Positions 10,538 through 23,393 of a stretch of 64,000 bases of DNA are shown piece by piece (position 1 is the stretch's first letter; each line of letters begins with the position of its first letter). This DNA is from Phytoseiulus persimilis. Lineage: Eukaryota; Arthropoda; Arachnida; Mesostigmata; Phytoseiidae. The DNA lies in NCBI GenBank assembly GCA_037576195.1, contig CM075101.1, positions 50,406,001 to 50,470,000 of the forward strand, written 5' to 3'. A program made the position numbers and the translations under genes. Below the pieces are notes generated by a model. It worked only from the letters and a program-made list of their open reading frames with translations, made no database searches and had not been told where the DNA came from.

Positions 10538-13500
10538 ATGCGAAGTAGACACTGGACTCGAAAGTACGTGTTTATATCGTGCATCTTTGTGCTGGCGCCA
10601 TTCGTTTATGGAGGATCTGATACTAAAGAAACTACGGCGGCCGTTGACTTCCCTCGAAAAGGTGCGTGGTCTATCCTTAGAGCTCTACCGATGGGTTTTC
10701 ATCCGCGGTCAACTCGGAGATCTCGCGCAGTTTCCCGAATTTAGATTCGAAGAACTTGCGCAGCACTCGCGTTGGTGTCGTGGATTCTCCTTAATGATGA
10801 TGAAGTGTCTCGAATCGGGTTGTTTTGGGTTCCCAAAAGAAGAAGACCAAGTCCGCTCCAACGGAAGTCTGGAGACGTTCGCTAGAACGCCTCATTTTGA
10901 TTTGTGCAACTTCACCATGGATTTTTCGAGGAATGTGACTTCGGAAGTTCCTCTTTCCGCGTCCTTGACCCCCTCCTTTACTTCGATTTACTTACTATAA
11001 CTTTAATTTTTCGGTTATCGGTAATGAGGCTCACACTGACCTGAAAAAAACAGACGACAGATTCATCGAAAAGTTCATTGACAAGTGACCACGTGGGTTT
11101 CGACCCCAGATCCCACCATGGAGACGTGCCGGTCCTTTGTTGAGCCCCGCTGACATCCGAGTCCGCTTGAGCAATTATGAGGAGAAATCTTGAAATGCCC
11201 AAAGTAGGCTTAAATCCCAATCCAACACAGAGATCGTTCCCGAACGGGAGCGGTTACAGCTGGCTCGATATTGGTTCGGGCCACGATTCACGAACCTCGG
11301 CGCTCCTCAATTGAGAACGCCCGCAAGTAGTCATGGTTGCAAACACCAAGTCGGGCGAGCACGAGGTTTTCTCTTACAGTGATCGAGAGAGGCAGCCTGA
11401 TTGGAATATGAGCGCAATGTGGCGGTCGAGTCGAATGTTCCGCTGAAGGCTTTCGACAGTTTCATCCAGCAATCGATATGGGCGATATTCCCTGGACAGG
11501 TCGAAGGTGATTCTTTCTCATTCAATTGGTCCGGGATGCGTCCGCAATCATCCGATAGGAAATAACGCGGTCGGTCCACGAGAGGGTGCCTGCACACTTG
11601 TGTTCTCATCAAAACGAAAACAGAATGTCGAAGATTGCTTCGTGACGGCGGATGACGCTATGAGCCCAGAGTTGCGGCATTCGGAACTATAAGACTCTGC
11701 ATCAAATCGGAAGCACACCTCGTTCTCCGGAAACCACTCTCGAAATGTCTCCTGGGCTCTGACTCGTGTGAACTCAAGATCAACTAAACAGATACCAGTA
11801 TATTAAAGAGAGTAGTGTCTAGCCCTGGTTTCTGATCAGCCCTTCTCAGGGAAGCCGCACGGAATCCTCACCAGAAGGGTGTACTCTATCATCTCGGACC
11901 GATGAGCCTGGTGTGAACTCATACCTGTGAAAGAATTTCCCCGGCTTCGAAACAAATCATCCGATATATGCGTTCTGAAAACAAGTCGGAGAGATATTTC
12001 AGGATCTCAACCAAACGGGAACGTGTGAAACTTCAAGTTGTCGATATTTTAAGGTGCTGAGCCCTGTTTCCAATGTTCCGTTTCGGAATGAGGGTAGACG
12101 GCGGAGAAGTAGCGTATCTCCACGTTTCAAGGGAACGAACACGACGTGCAAACTCCGTTGTGGTACCTGGATATGAGAGGACAGATTGTTGTCTCCTATA
12201 GGAGAGCCCGGAGACTGTCGGATTCCCTGTGCGGAGCCGGTGGCCGAAACAGGCTCAAAACCACTGCTCTGAGCGTTTCCGATGCGGGAACTGAAGCGCC
12301 CGGACGAAAACGCTGCATGGGGATTCATAAGAGAGCATTTGTCGAGCTGCTGAACGCGTCGCATAGAATTCAGGGACTGTTCCGAGAGCTGGAATTGACT
12401 TCATGATTCATACGGCCGAGGACACGGCGCCTAGCTGGGGGAATGTCGATGGTTTTTCTGGGAGTCAACATCGGAGTCATGTGGCTCATAGCGAGTCCTG
12501 CACTGTAGTCTGCGCGAAAATCCAGCTCTCGTGCCCCTGACGTTCAGGCTCACTATTCCGATGGACGAACTCCAAGCATTTGAACTAGTTCCGCTTTTTC
12601 GGGTCGGTCATCGTTCCCCGATTCCGTTGGTTGAGAAGCCACGACAGAACTTGACGGGAGCCGAATGCTGCTGCAGAGCTGCTCTAAGCTCTACAAGCGA
12701 AGGCTTATCTGAGAGCTCGATTCGATCTTTCCGACTACCCACGCCCAAGCATGTCCCTGAACGACGTCAGTGCCATGTCTTACTCCCTCAGTCCTGAAAC
12801 CGTTGTCATCGAGAAGCTTGAGGTGCTCGAGGGCGTTCGTCGAATTTCGTCGTTACATCTCCCCACCTCGGTTGATAGGGACCCGGTGCCGTTTCCGGTG
12901 TTGTGTCAGAGGCCTTTGTCCTAGAATTCGCAGATGCTAACGGAGATCCTCGTATTGATCAGCCAGTCCCACAGCTGAGGAGGTGGCTGCACAAAACTGT
13001 TCCGAAGCTGCGGTGAACCAATTCCCAAAATCCTGTTTCACGTCCGACGAAAGAAGGAGCGGATGGTTGGTTCTACACGTGATGCTCGCGATTTACATGT
13101 GCGTTTGTCTGATAACGCTCTGCGATGACTACTTCATCCCGGCTATCGCGGTGAGAACAAGATTCCTTGATTTAAAAAAATCTGGAGGAACCGGAGATCG
13201 TCTACGTGGAATACAGCGGCGCACTACCAGAAAAATTGCTTACGCGGGTTTTCTACCAACAGATTCTCACGGAATCATTGGGGATCAATGACGGTGTGGC
13301 CGGAGGAGCTTTCATGGCGGGAGCGAGCTCAGTGCCTGCGATAGTGGCATCGTTGATCGCTATCATCGTCGCCAAGGTGATTTTCAGTATTCAACAGCAT
13401 CCGTTGGGATCTCGTTCTCAGTTTCGTCCCTTCGGGATAATAAATCGAGGATGTCGGAATGAATCGAATTCTTCTTCAGGGAGATCTTGGGGTCAGTACC

Positions 13501-16116
13501 GCGCTCGGATCGGCAGTTCTCAACACGGCTGGTGTTGTGGGTGCTGGAGCTCTCTTCGCGGGGAAGGTCAGTTCCAGTATTCGCTTGGCGGCGAAAGCTG
13601 TAGGCGTCAAGGGAGATTTAGCGAATCGCTAAATCTGCTTCGAGGGCCCTCCTCGTAATTCTCTAAATTCGAACCGATCCGTGATGCTTTTATTTGATAG
13701 TCAAACTAGGAAAAGTGTGTCGGCGGCATCTGGCAGTGGCCTCGACTCGAGGAAACCATCATCTACTGTGTGATCTACGAGCGTTCCACTATGTGATCGA
13801 CCGTGAACACTTGCAGACTCACGGAAGGTGCCAATTGCTTGGTGTTCACTAATGTCATTATCAGATCGTAACTTCGAATAATAACTCCTCGGAATGAGAC
13901 GATTTCAATCCTCCATCAGAGAGAGTGGACATTGGCGGATCGATAGAGACCGGTTCACGAAATTTGTTGCCAGCCGAGTCGTGGGAGATATCCAGGCGGA
14001 GACGTCTGCGAACTCGTCAAGCTCCTGGCATGTTGATGTTCTCTAGAAAACTCTGTTGTTACAGACTTCGCTTGGCTTGATCTGTCCAACCACGTGTTGG
14101 AGTTCTACGCTTGTCGCTCATTTCTCGCGTCGGGCCTCCGAGAGCCGACTATAACTTTTTTGTTGCTTGAGCACCGTGAAAGATTAATGGAACGAACCTC
14201 GATCGTACATTCCCTTCCGATATCGCGACGTTTTTTTCTCTGCGTTGTTTGCTCGTATATCAGCTACAAGCGTTGATTAATGAGTTGCACCGATTCCAGA
14301 TGGTGATGTTGAGTCGCTGGCCTCTGTATCGAGACACCGTCTTCTGCTTTGTTAGTATGCTCGTGTTGGTGATCACAATGTACGACAGCATCATCATGTG
14401 GTCAGTAACAAAGCCCTCAGCAATCACTTCGCGTGACAACTCTCCGAGCAATGTGAAAGGATTCCATCTCGATGTGGGGACGTCTCTCTCCTCCACTCTT
14501 AGAATACTAGTCCGCACTGATTCCCGACAGGTACGAGTCGACATTACTCCTCGTGTTTTACTTCGCGTACATAATAATCATGGTCTACGATGAGGAATTG
14601 AGAATGCTCTGCGAGGCGAAGTTCAGCTTCCTCCGGGAAAGACCCCTTCAGAACAGCAAAGAACTTCCGTGTCTCGAAAATGACTCGATCGCGGACAACG
14701 CGGCGCCGATCGCGATGACGCTTAAAGGGTTCGATCACGCTCGTGACCTTCAGCGACTTCGTCTGTCGGGGTGAGCAGATTGTAGACGAACGATTCCCAG
14801 AGTTTATCTCGCTGTTCAACTCGCGCTCGTGTTAAAGATCCACGGGTGGAAAAAATGGCGTATATTACAACGAACAATGCTTTTTTCATTCGAAAGATCC
14901 CGTGAGTAATCCCAGCATGGAATAGACACCGTCAATGGTCTTGAGGCTCCTGCTTCAGACGAAAGATCAATGAGTTTGTTTCCGTTGAAGGTAGCAGGAA
15001 GACCTTGTTCCCGAAAGGCGGGAATACTGAAGGAGTCCCGCCGAGCGAAGGTGAGGTGCGGGCCGCAAGCGCGCCGCGTTTCAGCACTGGTTGTGCAGCC
15101 CTCGAATCGTCACTCCCTGGCTTGTTTCGGCAACCTAATTGTTCGACATTTTGGCGTATATTGATTGTGATGCGACTTCAATCAACTCTACTCCTACCGT
15201 TTCCGAAACGCAGGCGTCGCCATCGAGCCCAATCACGGTCAGAAACCTGACACGAAGTCAGAGCCTAATACCAAAGCGAAGGCTGGGGAGCTTTCCGGGG
15301 GCCTATGGTCATACATCGCAACCGAGCTCGAGCCTCCCTCGAGCAAACTTCGGTTATTTCCGTGGATTTTGTACCTACCTTTCACTTTACTGTTCGTGTT
15401 TACCATCCCCAACTGTATTCGAGATGGCTTCCGGAAGTGGTTTGGTATCACGCTGTTCATGAGCACGGTCTACATCACCGCGGGATCGTATCTCCTCGTT
15501 TGGATGATCGCTGTCATAGGTAAGACTCCCGCTCTTTGATTTGGACGGGTTAACGATTCGAACGCACCCGAACAATCCTATAACGTTTTAGTGCTCGCAG
15601 GGTTCACACTAGGCATTCCGGACGCTGCGATGGGCCTAACTTTCTTGGCGGTTGGGGTCACTCTGCCAGATGTAGTTATCGGCGTGATCAGCACGCGGAG
15701 AGGTCATCCGGACATAGCAACGTCGAACGCTATAGCATCGAACATCGTAGAAATCTTGGCGGGCCTCGCGCTCCCATGGCTGGTGAAAACAATCGTCATC
15801 ACTCCCGGCGAGCCAATCGTGCTAGAGAGTCGAGGTGAGTGGAAACATACTGACGGAACTGTCTGCATGTAGAGTAACAGATCCCGCAGGATGTTGATCT
15901 GGTCCGTCTTCCCCAGGTGCGCTCTGGTTCACGGTTTACCTGCTGCTCTCGCTCGGATTCCTCCTTGTCCTTACCCATTTGTGTAAATGGACGCTGACCA
16001 AGCGCTACGGTACCATTCTGTTAACTTGGTATATCGTCTTCTTGTTCGTCTCCGTTCTGCACGAAATGGGCTACCTCGGTGGAGAGAAGCTCATTGTTTG
16101 CCCAAGCTCCTACTGA
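10538..16116 (+). CDS. K+-dependent Na+/Ca2+ exchanger (NCKX/SLC24 family), complete
   Basis: Ten exons join in phase: 10538-10661, 12975-13150, 13263-13376, 13480-13566, 14300-14400, 14531-14770, 14995-15050, 15214-15519, 15592-15834 and 15917-16116, giving 548 residues. Exon 1 starts at ATG 10538 and encodes a signal-like hydrophobic segment (YVFISCIFVLAPFV). The NCKX N-domain follows (NCSEAAVNQFPK, then CDDYFIPAIA), then the alpha-1 repeat (VAGGAFMAGASSVPA and GDLGVSTALGSAVLN). Next comes the RWPLYRD / YDSIIMWYES membrane segment, a short cytosolic loop, and the alpha-2 repeat (GIPDAAMGLTFLAVG and TSNAIASNIVEIL). The protein exchanges Na+ against Ca2+ plus K+ across a membrane. Oddities: alpha-1 has Ala where NCKX normally has Glu (APE), and alpha-2 has Glu where Asp (NVFDIL) is usual; the alpha-2 PD Asp is kept. 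Intron 1 is 2.3 kb. Family identity is secure; the sub-family is not. Confidence 0.93.
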
Positions 16117-19100
16117 AAAATACTCTCTTAAATAATGCTACCCGAGCAATATCGTTAGTTGATACAATGTGTCCCACTTCCATTGGTAGGTGGTTATCCA
16201 TACTTTCGTATCAGCTTCTCATGCTTCGAAACCTCGGAAGTTCCACTGGTTCCAATTACGATGTGGAACCTCGCAGATTAACACGTCTGATCGAAGCTGA
16301 GTGTTCGCATATGACAGGCATTCGCAAGCACTCAGAATCTCAAGCAAAGACAAGTGGGAGTGGGAGTACCGAGCACGCGTGTACAAAGTTTTGATCTATG
16401 CTGGAAAGCCTGTACATGGCATCAATGAATGTAAATCAATGAAGCTCCATGATGATCAAGTCCCATTTCCCATCCGGAGTTCTCTTCGACGCAGGGGTTG
16501 TGGTCTCTGCTGGAAACTAGTTGTCAGAGGTCGATACTTATTCATTCCAAATCCCTGAAACCTCGTTCACTTCGGTTGTCGGGTTTCACCCACCGGAGTC
16601 TGTGAGGGAAGATTGGCTGCTGATCACTTGGGAATGTACCTACTTTCTCCGAAATCGAGTGAGTTTCTTCCCCCCACCTTCAGTCTTGTTTACTCCTCCC
16701 ATCGTTCGAATATGATTTCAACCAGCATTAAAGAGGAGATCCGGGGGCTTTCCGTTCAAAATGACTCCATTCGTGATGCACCCCGTGACTCTCCGATACC
16801 GAGAAAAGAGAGCCACAGCCCTGCGAATCTCCAGCAAAATATCTCTGGCCATGGTTGCAGTGACGCGGCGTTGATGTTGTCAGCGGGGCCGTGAGTTGTC
16901 AATCACGTAACTCTCAGAACGGGGTCTGACCCCGAATACCCCGAAGAAGAATCCATCGAGTGATGGAAATGTACTATTTTTTGAAGAAACTTATTCGCCA
17001 GGTCTCATTTCATTCATCTGAAACGACGAACGAAACCGGGGAGCAATCACCCCTCTTCTTCATTCGTTTATTGGGAAGCTTTTACGTTTCGTTGGCGGAG
17101 AGGCTCGATATTATCCCATCGCTGCGCAATATATTTTCGACCATTTCAGAATAGGCTCCAGATCCTAGAGCATCCTGATGTTGATCTGCGACGAGATCAC
17201 TCGAAGCCGGGGTCTCGTCAGTTTCGGTTTCCTTCATTGATGATTGATTGCAGCACAATTGATATCAGCAGAGCCCTATCCCGAGATTGATCCGAGAGAA
17301 CCCGGACGCGATATGTGTCGGCCTCTCGACGACAAGTACGCAGTTTCGGTTCATTGCATATCAGCACGGAAGGGCTGCATATGATGGCCAGGCCAAAACG
17401 AGCCGAGAAATCGTGAGGAAGGAAGCTATAGTCCGTCAGGCAGACACATTGGTCGGTCGAGGGAGCCAAGTTCGACGGGGAAGCGAGGAAAGCCTGAGAT
17501 GGATGCTCAGGATGCACTCGAACAATGCACGTCAATCGCTGCCGTCGTCGGCGCCCGTGGGAGCTGCTTTTGTGCCTGCAGAGGTCGCTGCGCTGGTGCA
17601 TGTGGTTTGTCGTTCTTCGGCATCAGTTGATCATTCACTGTTATCGTGGCGTACATCCGCAACGCCTGTCGCGACAAACCGGAGCTGCCGAATGCGCACA
17701 AGTTTATCCATGGCAAGAGAACTCCAAGGGTTGTCCATCAAGAACGGCTACTCCTTGACTTCCAGCCCCGCGTTCATGAGAATCTCGATATCATCACGTC
17801 AACGTCACGGTGGTGCCACAATCAACGGACGCGCACCAGAATGGGCGCAAGGGCTTTTTTTGCGAATAATTCTGTGTTTTCTGATGAGAGGAGCGATCTG
17901 CCCGAGCGTACGCAATCACAACTCAGGCAAGTTGATGCAACACTGGGTGAATCCTTTGAGGATTCATAAGTGCTTTTCTAAGATTTTCCAGGGCTAGTCA
18001 TGGGGGCAGACATCGATAGAGATCGCACAGATCTTGGCGGCATAGATGCAGTGGACGTGCCTCATTTTTATATATTACATCGTGGTTCCGGGGAACGCGG
18101 ATCCGGGAGATTCCCAGAACTCTTCAAAAAAGGAATGAGAGTCGGCAGGAAAGCTAGCCAAATCAGCTTGATGTGGATCTTCGTTTCGCATGGCGAGTAT
18201 CGAGTCTTCCTCTAATAGAGCGTGAAGGTTGAGTCCTGCTTAATTGACCGTTAAGCTTGCTTTCATTTACAAGCTGAGGATTTGACGCCGGTCCCGCAGA
18301 CCGCCAAATGCAGCTTGAAGGGAGGCAGAAACATCCGAAATCTCTGTCGCTGCGCAACCAATGCGGCACGACGTCCGCTGCTGAGCGGAACTGACGCAAC
18401 CCAAAAGTTTTTGTCGATCCGACCGAGGTTAGTGCGGAGAGGTCATTTGAAACATGGCGTCAGGAATTCCCAAATTTTCGCTGGAGGAATGAATTCCAGA
18501 ATGGATCAATTCACGGCGAGGTGCGTGTCCGTATCTGCCCTCACGCGATTCGTTGGACTGCCGCGCGGCAATGCATTTCTCATTCGTACAGCGTAGAGGC
18601 TGCTGTTCCGTCAGATCTGCCTCACTCTCTCTCTCTCTCTTGTGTAGGAGGACGTCCTCTTGGAAGAAAAATGAGCGGAAAAATGTTGGGGGGAAACATC
18701 GTCTGAACGGCATGTTTCAAAACCCACTGGCCAGCAGCGACAGTCGCGGAAAGACAGGACAGCTTCAGGTCTCTTTTTGTTCGCTGAGCCCTCTCCGAGT
18801 TCCTCCACTACCACGGCGTTATTGGTTGTGGAATTAGTCTGAGGAATCTCCCAATCGAACAGGACAATTCGGGCTCGTCCGGGAGTTGCCGAGGTCGGGT
18901 ACCAGTTACCCGAATCCAAATTACTCCCTCACCGCTAAATCCTGATTGAAGCCCCTTGTGCATGGCGATTCGCGCGCTGATAGAACTCCGGAAACTCAAC
19001 TTGACCAATACTACCTTTCCCTCGCGAATGACGATACCCAAGAGTTCCAGTCTCCTATCTCTCTTGAAGTTTCCGATATTTCTTGTGGGACTCCGAAAGT

Positions 19101-19473
19101 CGTCCTCCACAGTGGAGTATGGTTCTCAATATTCTTATCTTAATACTCTTCCATTGATTTACTGGTTGAGGATCGTCAACCGTGCCGTCGCCTGCTCTGC
19201 TGCGCGCGCTTTCCGGGGAATCCGGCCACATACCGGAGAACCTAGCAGATCCCCGCGAGATTGCTAGTGGGTTTCCATAATTCTCAAGCCATATCTATTT
19301 CACACGTCACACCTGAGGCTGGAGGTTTGTGGGAATACACTGTACATCGCGCTATACTTCACTGCACGGAAACGACTCTGTATATTCGTATGGGTGTCAC
19401 CCTTGTTGCTTCAGTGGAGTGGATATCTCTCCAAGTCAGTTTCTATGCTTCTCCGAGGGATCCGTCGTGACTC
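16117..19473. other. intergenic region downstream of NCKX
   Basis: No gene is supported. No clean AATAAA follows the NCKX stop within the first 100 bases (only AAATAA-like sequence). A short hairpin (CGGGGTC TG ACCCCG) lies near 16920-16934 and a (CT)8 run at 18625-18640. Several 60-110-codon frames are scattered on both strands, with no splice chain or recognisable motif. Confidence 0.4.
18625..18640 (+). repeat. (CT)8 microsatellite
   Basis: Eight perfect CT dinucleotides read directly from the sequence. Confidence 0.9.
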
Positions 19474-20393
19474 TACAGGGTGGCTTTTCTTAGTCGGGAA
19501 TTTCCGAGCCCGATCTTGTTTTGGCCATAACGTTCTCAGTTCGAAAATCGAGAAGTGATCGATGGAGGATACCCGAGCGGTCATTTTGATTCGAGATTCA
19601 AATGGATATGATGAAAACTGCGGTCTGAAGATGACCAATTTTTTTTTTCGAGGCCTTCCTGAGAGTCATCGTGAAAACGTCATCTGATCGGACTCGTAGG
19701 GGCCGCGTTCGATGCGCGAAAGGAAGCAGGTCATTCACTCGAAACCCAATCGAAGTTATCTCATATCCTCGAAAAATGGCAAGCGATCGTATCGAGAATT
19801 CCAAAGGTGTCAAGGGGGATTCTGGCGACCGAAGACGGAAAACTGAAGGAGGGTGATTTCCGGTGAAAATCAGTAACCGCCAAATCGCCGCAACAGCTCA
19901 TCATCCGGATGATTCAACTTCTTTGAGTAATTTTCACCCGAGGAGTTACCTTCAATTACGCCTCGTTGGGGAGTTACGAGAGGGAATGCGAGGGAAAGCG
20001 AAGTGAACGGAATTAGCCAACGGGAAGGCCCTTGAAAAAAGGGTAGATACGATCTCTTGCCATTTTTCGAGGGTATGAGATAACTTCGATCGGATTTCGG
20101 TCGAATGACCGGGTCCCTTTCGTGCGTCCAACGCGACCCCTACGAGTCCGGACCAATATTGACGTTTTCACGATGACTTTTGGCGAGAAAGCGGAAACAA
20201 AATTCGGTCTTCTTCAAAACCGTTTCCTGCCCTCAATTTCCATGATTTTTCCATTTGAATCTCATATCAAAATGACGGCCTCGATATCCTCTATCGATCA
20301 TCCCTTGATTTTAGAACATATTCCAAGAACCGAGAAAGTTACGGCCGAAACAAGATCGAGCACGAAAATTCCCGACAAAAAAAACACCCTGTA
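19474..20393. mobile_element. 920-bp TIR element, TACAGGGTG...CACCCTGTA, with 5-bp TSD
   Basis: The left end TACAGGGTGG at 19474 and right end CACCCTGTA at 20393 are inverted. The arms (about 19474-19800 and 20050-20393) match as reverse complements over more than 300 bases by eye, including TTCATTTTGAT/ATCAAAATGA-type blocks and GTCATCGTGAAAACGTCA. GACTC flanks both sides (19469-19473 and 20394-20398) and reads as a 5-bp target-site duplication. No transposase frame lies between the arms, so this is a non-autonomous foldback or MITE-like element. Related diverged sequence lies near 2.8, 37.0-37.8 and 42.7 kb. The superfamily is not assigned. Confidence 0.8.
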
Positions 20394-20488
20394 GACTCTG
20401 GAGCGTGAGGATTTGGCGGTGAGAGAGAGTAATTTGGATCAGGGTAACTGGGATAGGACGGTTGCCGATGGGGGAGCACCGAAATCAG

Positions 20489-20886
20489 CGTGGAGAGATT
20501 GGAGGAGAAACGTCGTAGCTGGGAGTCCGGTCAGAAGTTTCTCCGATACCCGCAACGATCCCGCGGCTTCGAAGGATTGGACGATCCTGAAGAGATCGGC
20601 TTCTTCGCCGCCGGCCCGAAAGTCCTCGCTACTAGGAGAAATATTTTCAAAAATGCTCCAACGAGTGAATGCGAACAATGTCAATACTTGCGACGGGAGA
20701 CGCGCACGGAAGAGGGGGCATGCGAAAGAAGTCCCCGACTTTCCGCCGGCCGGTCGCTTGAACGGCTGGCTGGAGGTATGTACGTCTGCCGATTCGGAAC
20801 ACTCTAGAATCTGACAGGTCGCAGACGCATTCCACAATGCGCTCGAACAATTCTTCCTCCTTCTGCAACTCAACAAATGTCGATAG
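20489..20886 (+). CDS. candidate two-exon coding fragment, unknown
   Basis: A frame with coding-like composition runs from a possible acceptor (ATCAG, 20488) to a GTATGT donor after 20775, including VERLEEKRRSWESGQKFL. An acceptor at 20824 then continues in phase into DAFHNALEQFFLLLQLNKCR and a TAG at 20884-20886. No start codon is seen, so upstream exons would be needed; the frame begins just past the 920-bp mobile element. The proposed intron is only 49 bases, and two antisense frames are also open here, so chance is a real alternative. No family is recognised. Confidence 0.25.
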
Positions 20887-22501
20887 TGGATGGCGGATTC
20901 GACGACGGCGCACCTGCATAGCTGGCTGGCGCGTCTGAGGGGTGAAACCAGACGACAAAGGAAGCGTTTGCCGGTGGGTTCCACCGTACCGGACCCCTGT
21001 CCTGCGTCCAGCTTTCGGGGATTCTTCTTGATGCTGCGTTTCTCGGATTCCGGTGTCAAATACGAGATTCCATTCGGGAGCCCTCGTGATCATCTCATCG
21101 GGTCGAGGTGCCTCACAGAACGGGGAGCCGCGTTGATTGAAGGCTCTGGCAACCCGCGGGACGCTTAATGAGATCGGGGGTGCGACCCATCGAGTAGGGC
21201 GCACCGGAACTTGCTTGACTACAGTCAACAAACTTCCCCACTTGGCATTTTTCCCATCCGCCGGCTTCAACTCTCTGCCTCTGCTGCCGATAGATATAAC
21301 CATGGATCAGAGCGGGTTCCGAGAGCTCAATTAATCCGCCCACAGTCTGAATGCTGGTCGAGTCGATATCCGTGAACGCGGTGACCGCGAAACTTGCTCA
21401 GGAGCTGTTTCCTTAAGAAGAATGTTGAGGATTCGCAGGAATGTGGCATCCCGAACTCGGTGGCCGAAACCAATAAATCGGAATGATTCTGAGGACTCTG
21501 TTCAGGGAGCGCACAACTGATCGAGCCCACCTAGAAATCATAGCAGACAGAATTCTCGGTCAGAAGGAAAAACCGCGAGAATTCCATCGAGATTATGTAT
21601 GTTTAGCCCAGATGCTGGATCCCAGTTGTTTTTCATCCCCGCTAGCAGATATTCGAGCTCCGTAAGCAGAGTCGATGGAAGGATTCCACTTGGAACACTG
21701 GCGCCGCAGCTCCTGAAAGGCCACGGAAAGCACGACCCATAAGTTATGGAATAGATCACTTGCTCGCGCTCCCTAAGCTGCTCATTTTAGAGCGGCGCTG
21801 TGCCCTGCCTACAAATCCCGTTGTTTAGTCATACTCCCCTCGAATGGAGCTCGTTCACATCTTTGCCCAGATTTCCGTTCTCTAAGTGGCGTCCATGGTT
21901 TCGTGTCGCCGTAAATTAGTTTAAGTGGATTGTGGTGTCGTAATCATCCACACGGTGCGCTTGGCTCGCTCTGTGGAACGGCCTCTCCGTGTCTCCCGCG
22001 TGCGAGTTCTTCCCGCGGCGAGTCCCGCTCCCGCGAGCACGTCGTCGATGTTTTTCGTTGTCTTTATGGAGGAGTCGCAAAACTCTGGATGTTCGTCATA
22101 TCTACTGCAATTAGCCAAATTATACGGTCGTGGCGAGCATCCTCTGTGACACGGCTTCTCAACCGCGCGGTGCCGTGTTGTCCATACCGATGCGTTCGAA
22201 ACAGTGCAGCGGAGTCAGCCATTCAACGATGATGCGGAGCAACTCCGGCTTCTCGCGGACGAGCGATTTCCCTGCGCCTCACCAAGGTCATGGATGATTT
22301 CGAACATCGATGAAAAAAACCCGAACCCGCTGTGGAGTTTTCGGGCAGGGACTCGCTCCCCAAGAGGAAGAAGCCATTTGGTCGGAGATATTTTTCTTGT
22401 CTTATCATGAGGCGTATTGACTCAGAAACCCAAATCCGTTCCTACAGTTCTGATTGGAATACTCCGCAGGGCTTCGATGCACCCATCGACCGTATAGCTG
22501 C
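20887..22501. other. intergenic region, no supported gene
   Basis: Two small frames bounded by splice-like sites (21506-21596, ending at GTATGT, and 22210-22286) could be plus-strand exons in compatible phase. Exons of this size arise readily by chance, so I do not call a gene. Confidence 0.35.
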
Positions 22502-22507
22502 TTTATT
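22502..22507 (-). terminator. polyadenylation signal AATAAA (minus strand)
   Basis: TTTATT on the plus strand reads AATAAA on the minus strand, 55 bases beyond the stop of the three-exon MsrB gene. Confidence 0.55.
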
Positions 22508-22562
22508 CTTTAGATCGAGCTCGGCAGGAACCTCTGAGGCCGGGCTCGCTGAAAGCGCGCGG

Positions 22563-23393
22563 TTAGGCCTTGACGAATTCCAGCGATGCGGAGTTGGTGC
22601 AGAATCGCCTGGCGAAGGGCGGAGGACCGTCGTCGAAGACATGGCCAATATGGCAGCCACATTTCCGGCATGAGGTCTCCTGCATCTCTCGTCCCTTGTC
22701 AGTGCCGTCGTACCTGTAATGGAACGGAAACCTGAGAGTGACCGCTGATCGAGATTTATCGAAGAAAGAACGGGAAAGGTGCCATCATCGCGATGCAGAA
22801 TATGGAAGTTAGCAGGCACACGTCGCGACGTTGAACTTCATTCGACAGGAATGTGGAATTCCTTAAATGGATAGGGTGTGCATATTCACCGCCTCGCAAT
22901 GGAAGTGTCGTCCTCAGATCCGTCGTCCTTTGTCCCGATGGCTTTCGAGAAACTCGGCCAACCGCAATGCTTGAACTTGTCGTCGGAGCTGAATAAGGGA
23001 GCTTTGCATCCGATGCAAACGTATGTTCCTTTTTCCCAATGATTCAAGAATTTGCCTGAATTTCACACATCACCCGATTAGCAGACGGCTTCTAACCTGA
23101 CTCGTAATGATCCGGACGATCCTAAATGAATTCGCCCAAGTTTACAACCTCACAAATTTGAATTCTAAATCACGCAGCGAAATTTGCGTTGATCCCAAGA
23201 AGTGTGGGACAGGGTCGTACCAAGCGCAAGTGTAATGATGATAGAGTTTGAGGAAGACTCAGATTCTATGTTGTAAAACTGACGAACCTGATCCTTCGAT
23301 CTCGGTCCCCTTCAGGCGGCAAACCGAATATGATTCTCGAGGCAATCGCTTCCGCCACTCAGTCTCACGTATTCTGTCAAAATCTTCTGCCAT
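22563..23393 (-). CDS. MsrB: methionine-R-sulfoxide reductase B, three-exon paralogue
   Basis: Minus-strand exons 23393-23288, 23055-22890 and 22713-22563 join in phase to give 140 residues from ATG (MAEDFDRIRETEWRKRL; A at -3, G at +4) to TAA. MsrB reduces methionine-R-sulfoxide in proteins using a catalytic Cys and a structural zinc. Visible here are VCRLKGTE, the first zinc pair CIGC, DKFKHCGWPSF, the second zinc pair CRKC followed by GCHIGHVFDDGPPP, and the catalytic Cys in RRFCTNSASLEF. All key residues are intact and the length is that of a compact cytosolic MsrB; no targeting peptide is seen. Introns are 232 and 176 bases. The intronless paralogue lies 2.4 kb away on the same strand and shares VCRLKGTE. 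The gene is not visible as a single open frame because it is split. Confidence 0.9.
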
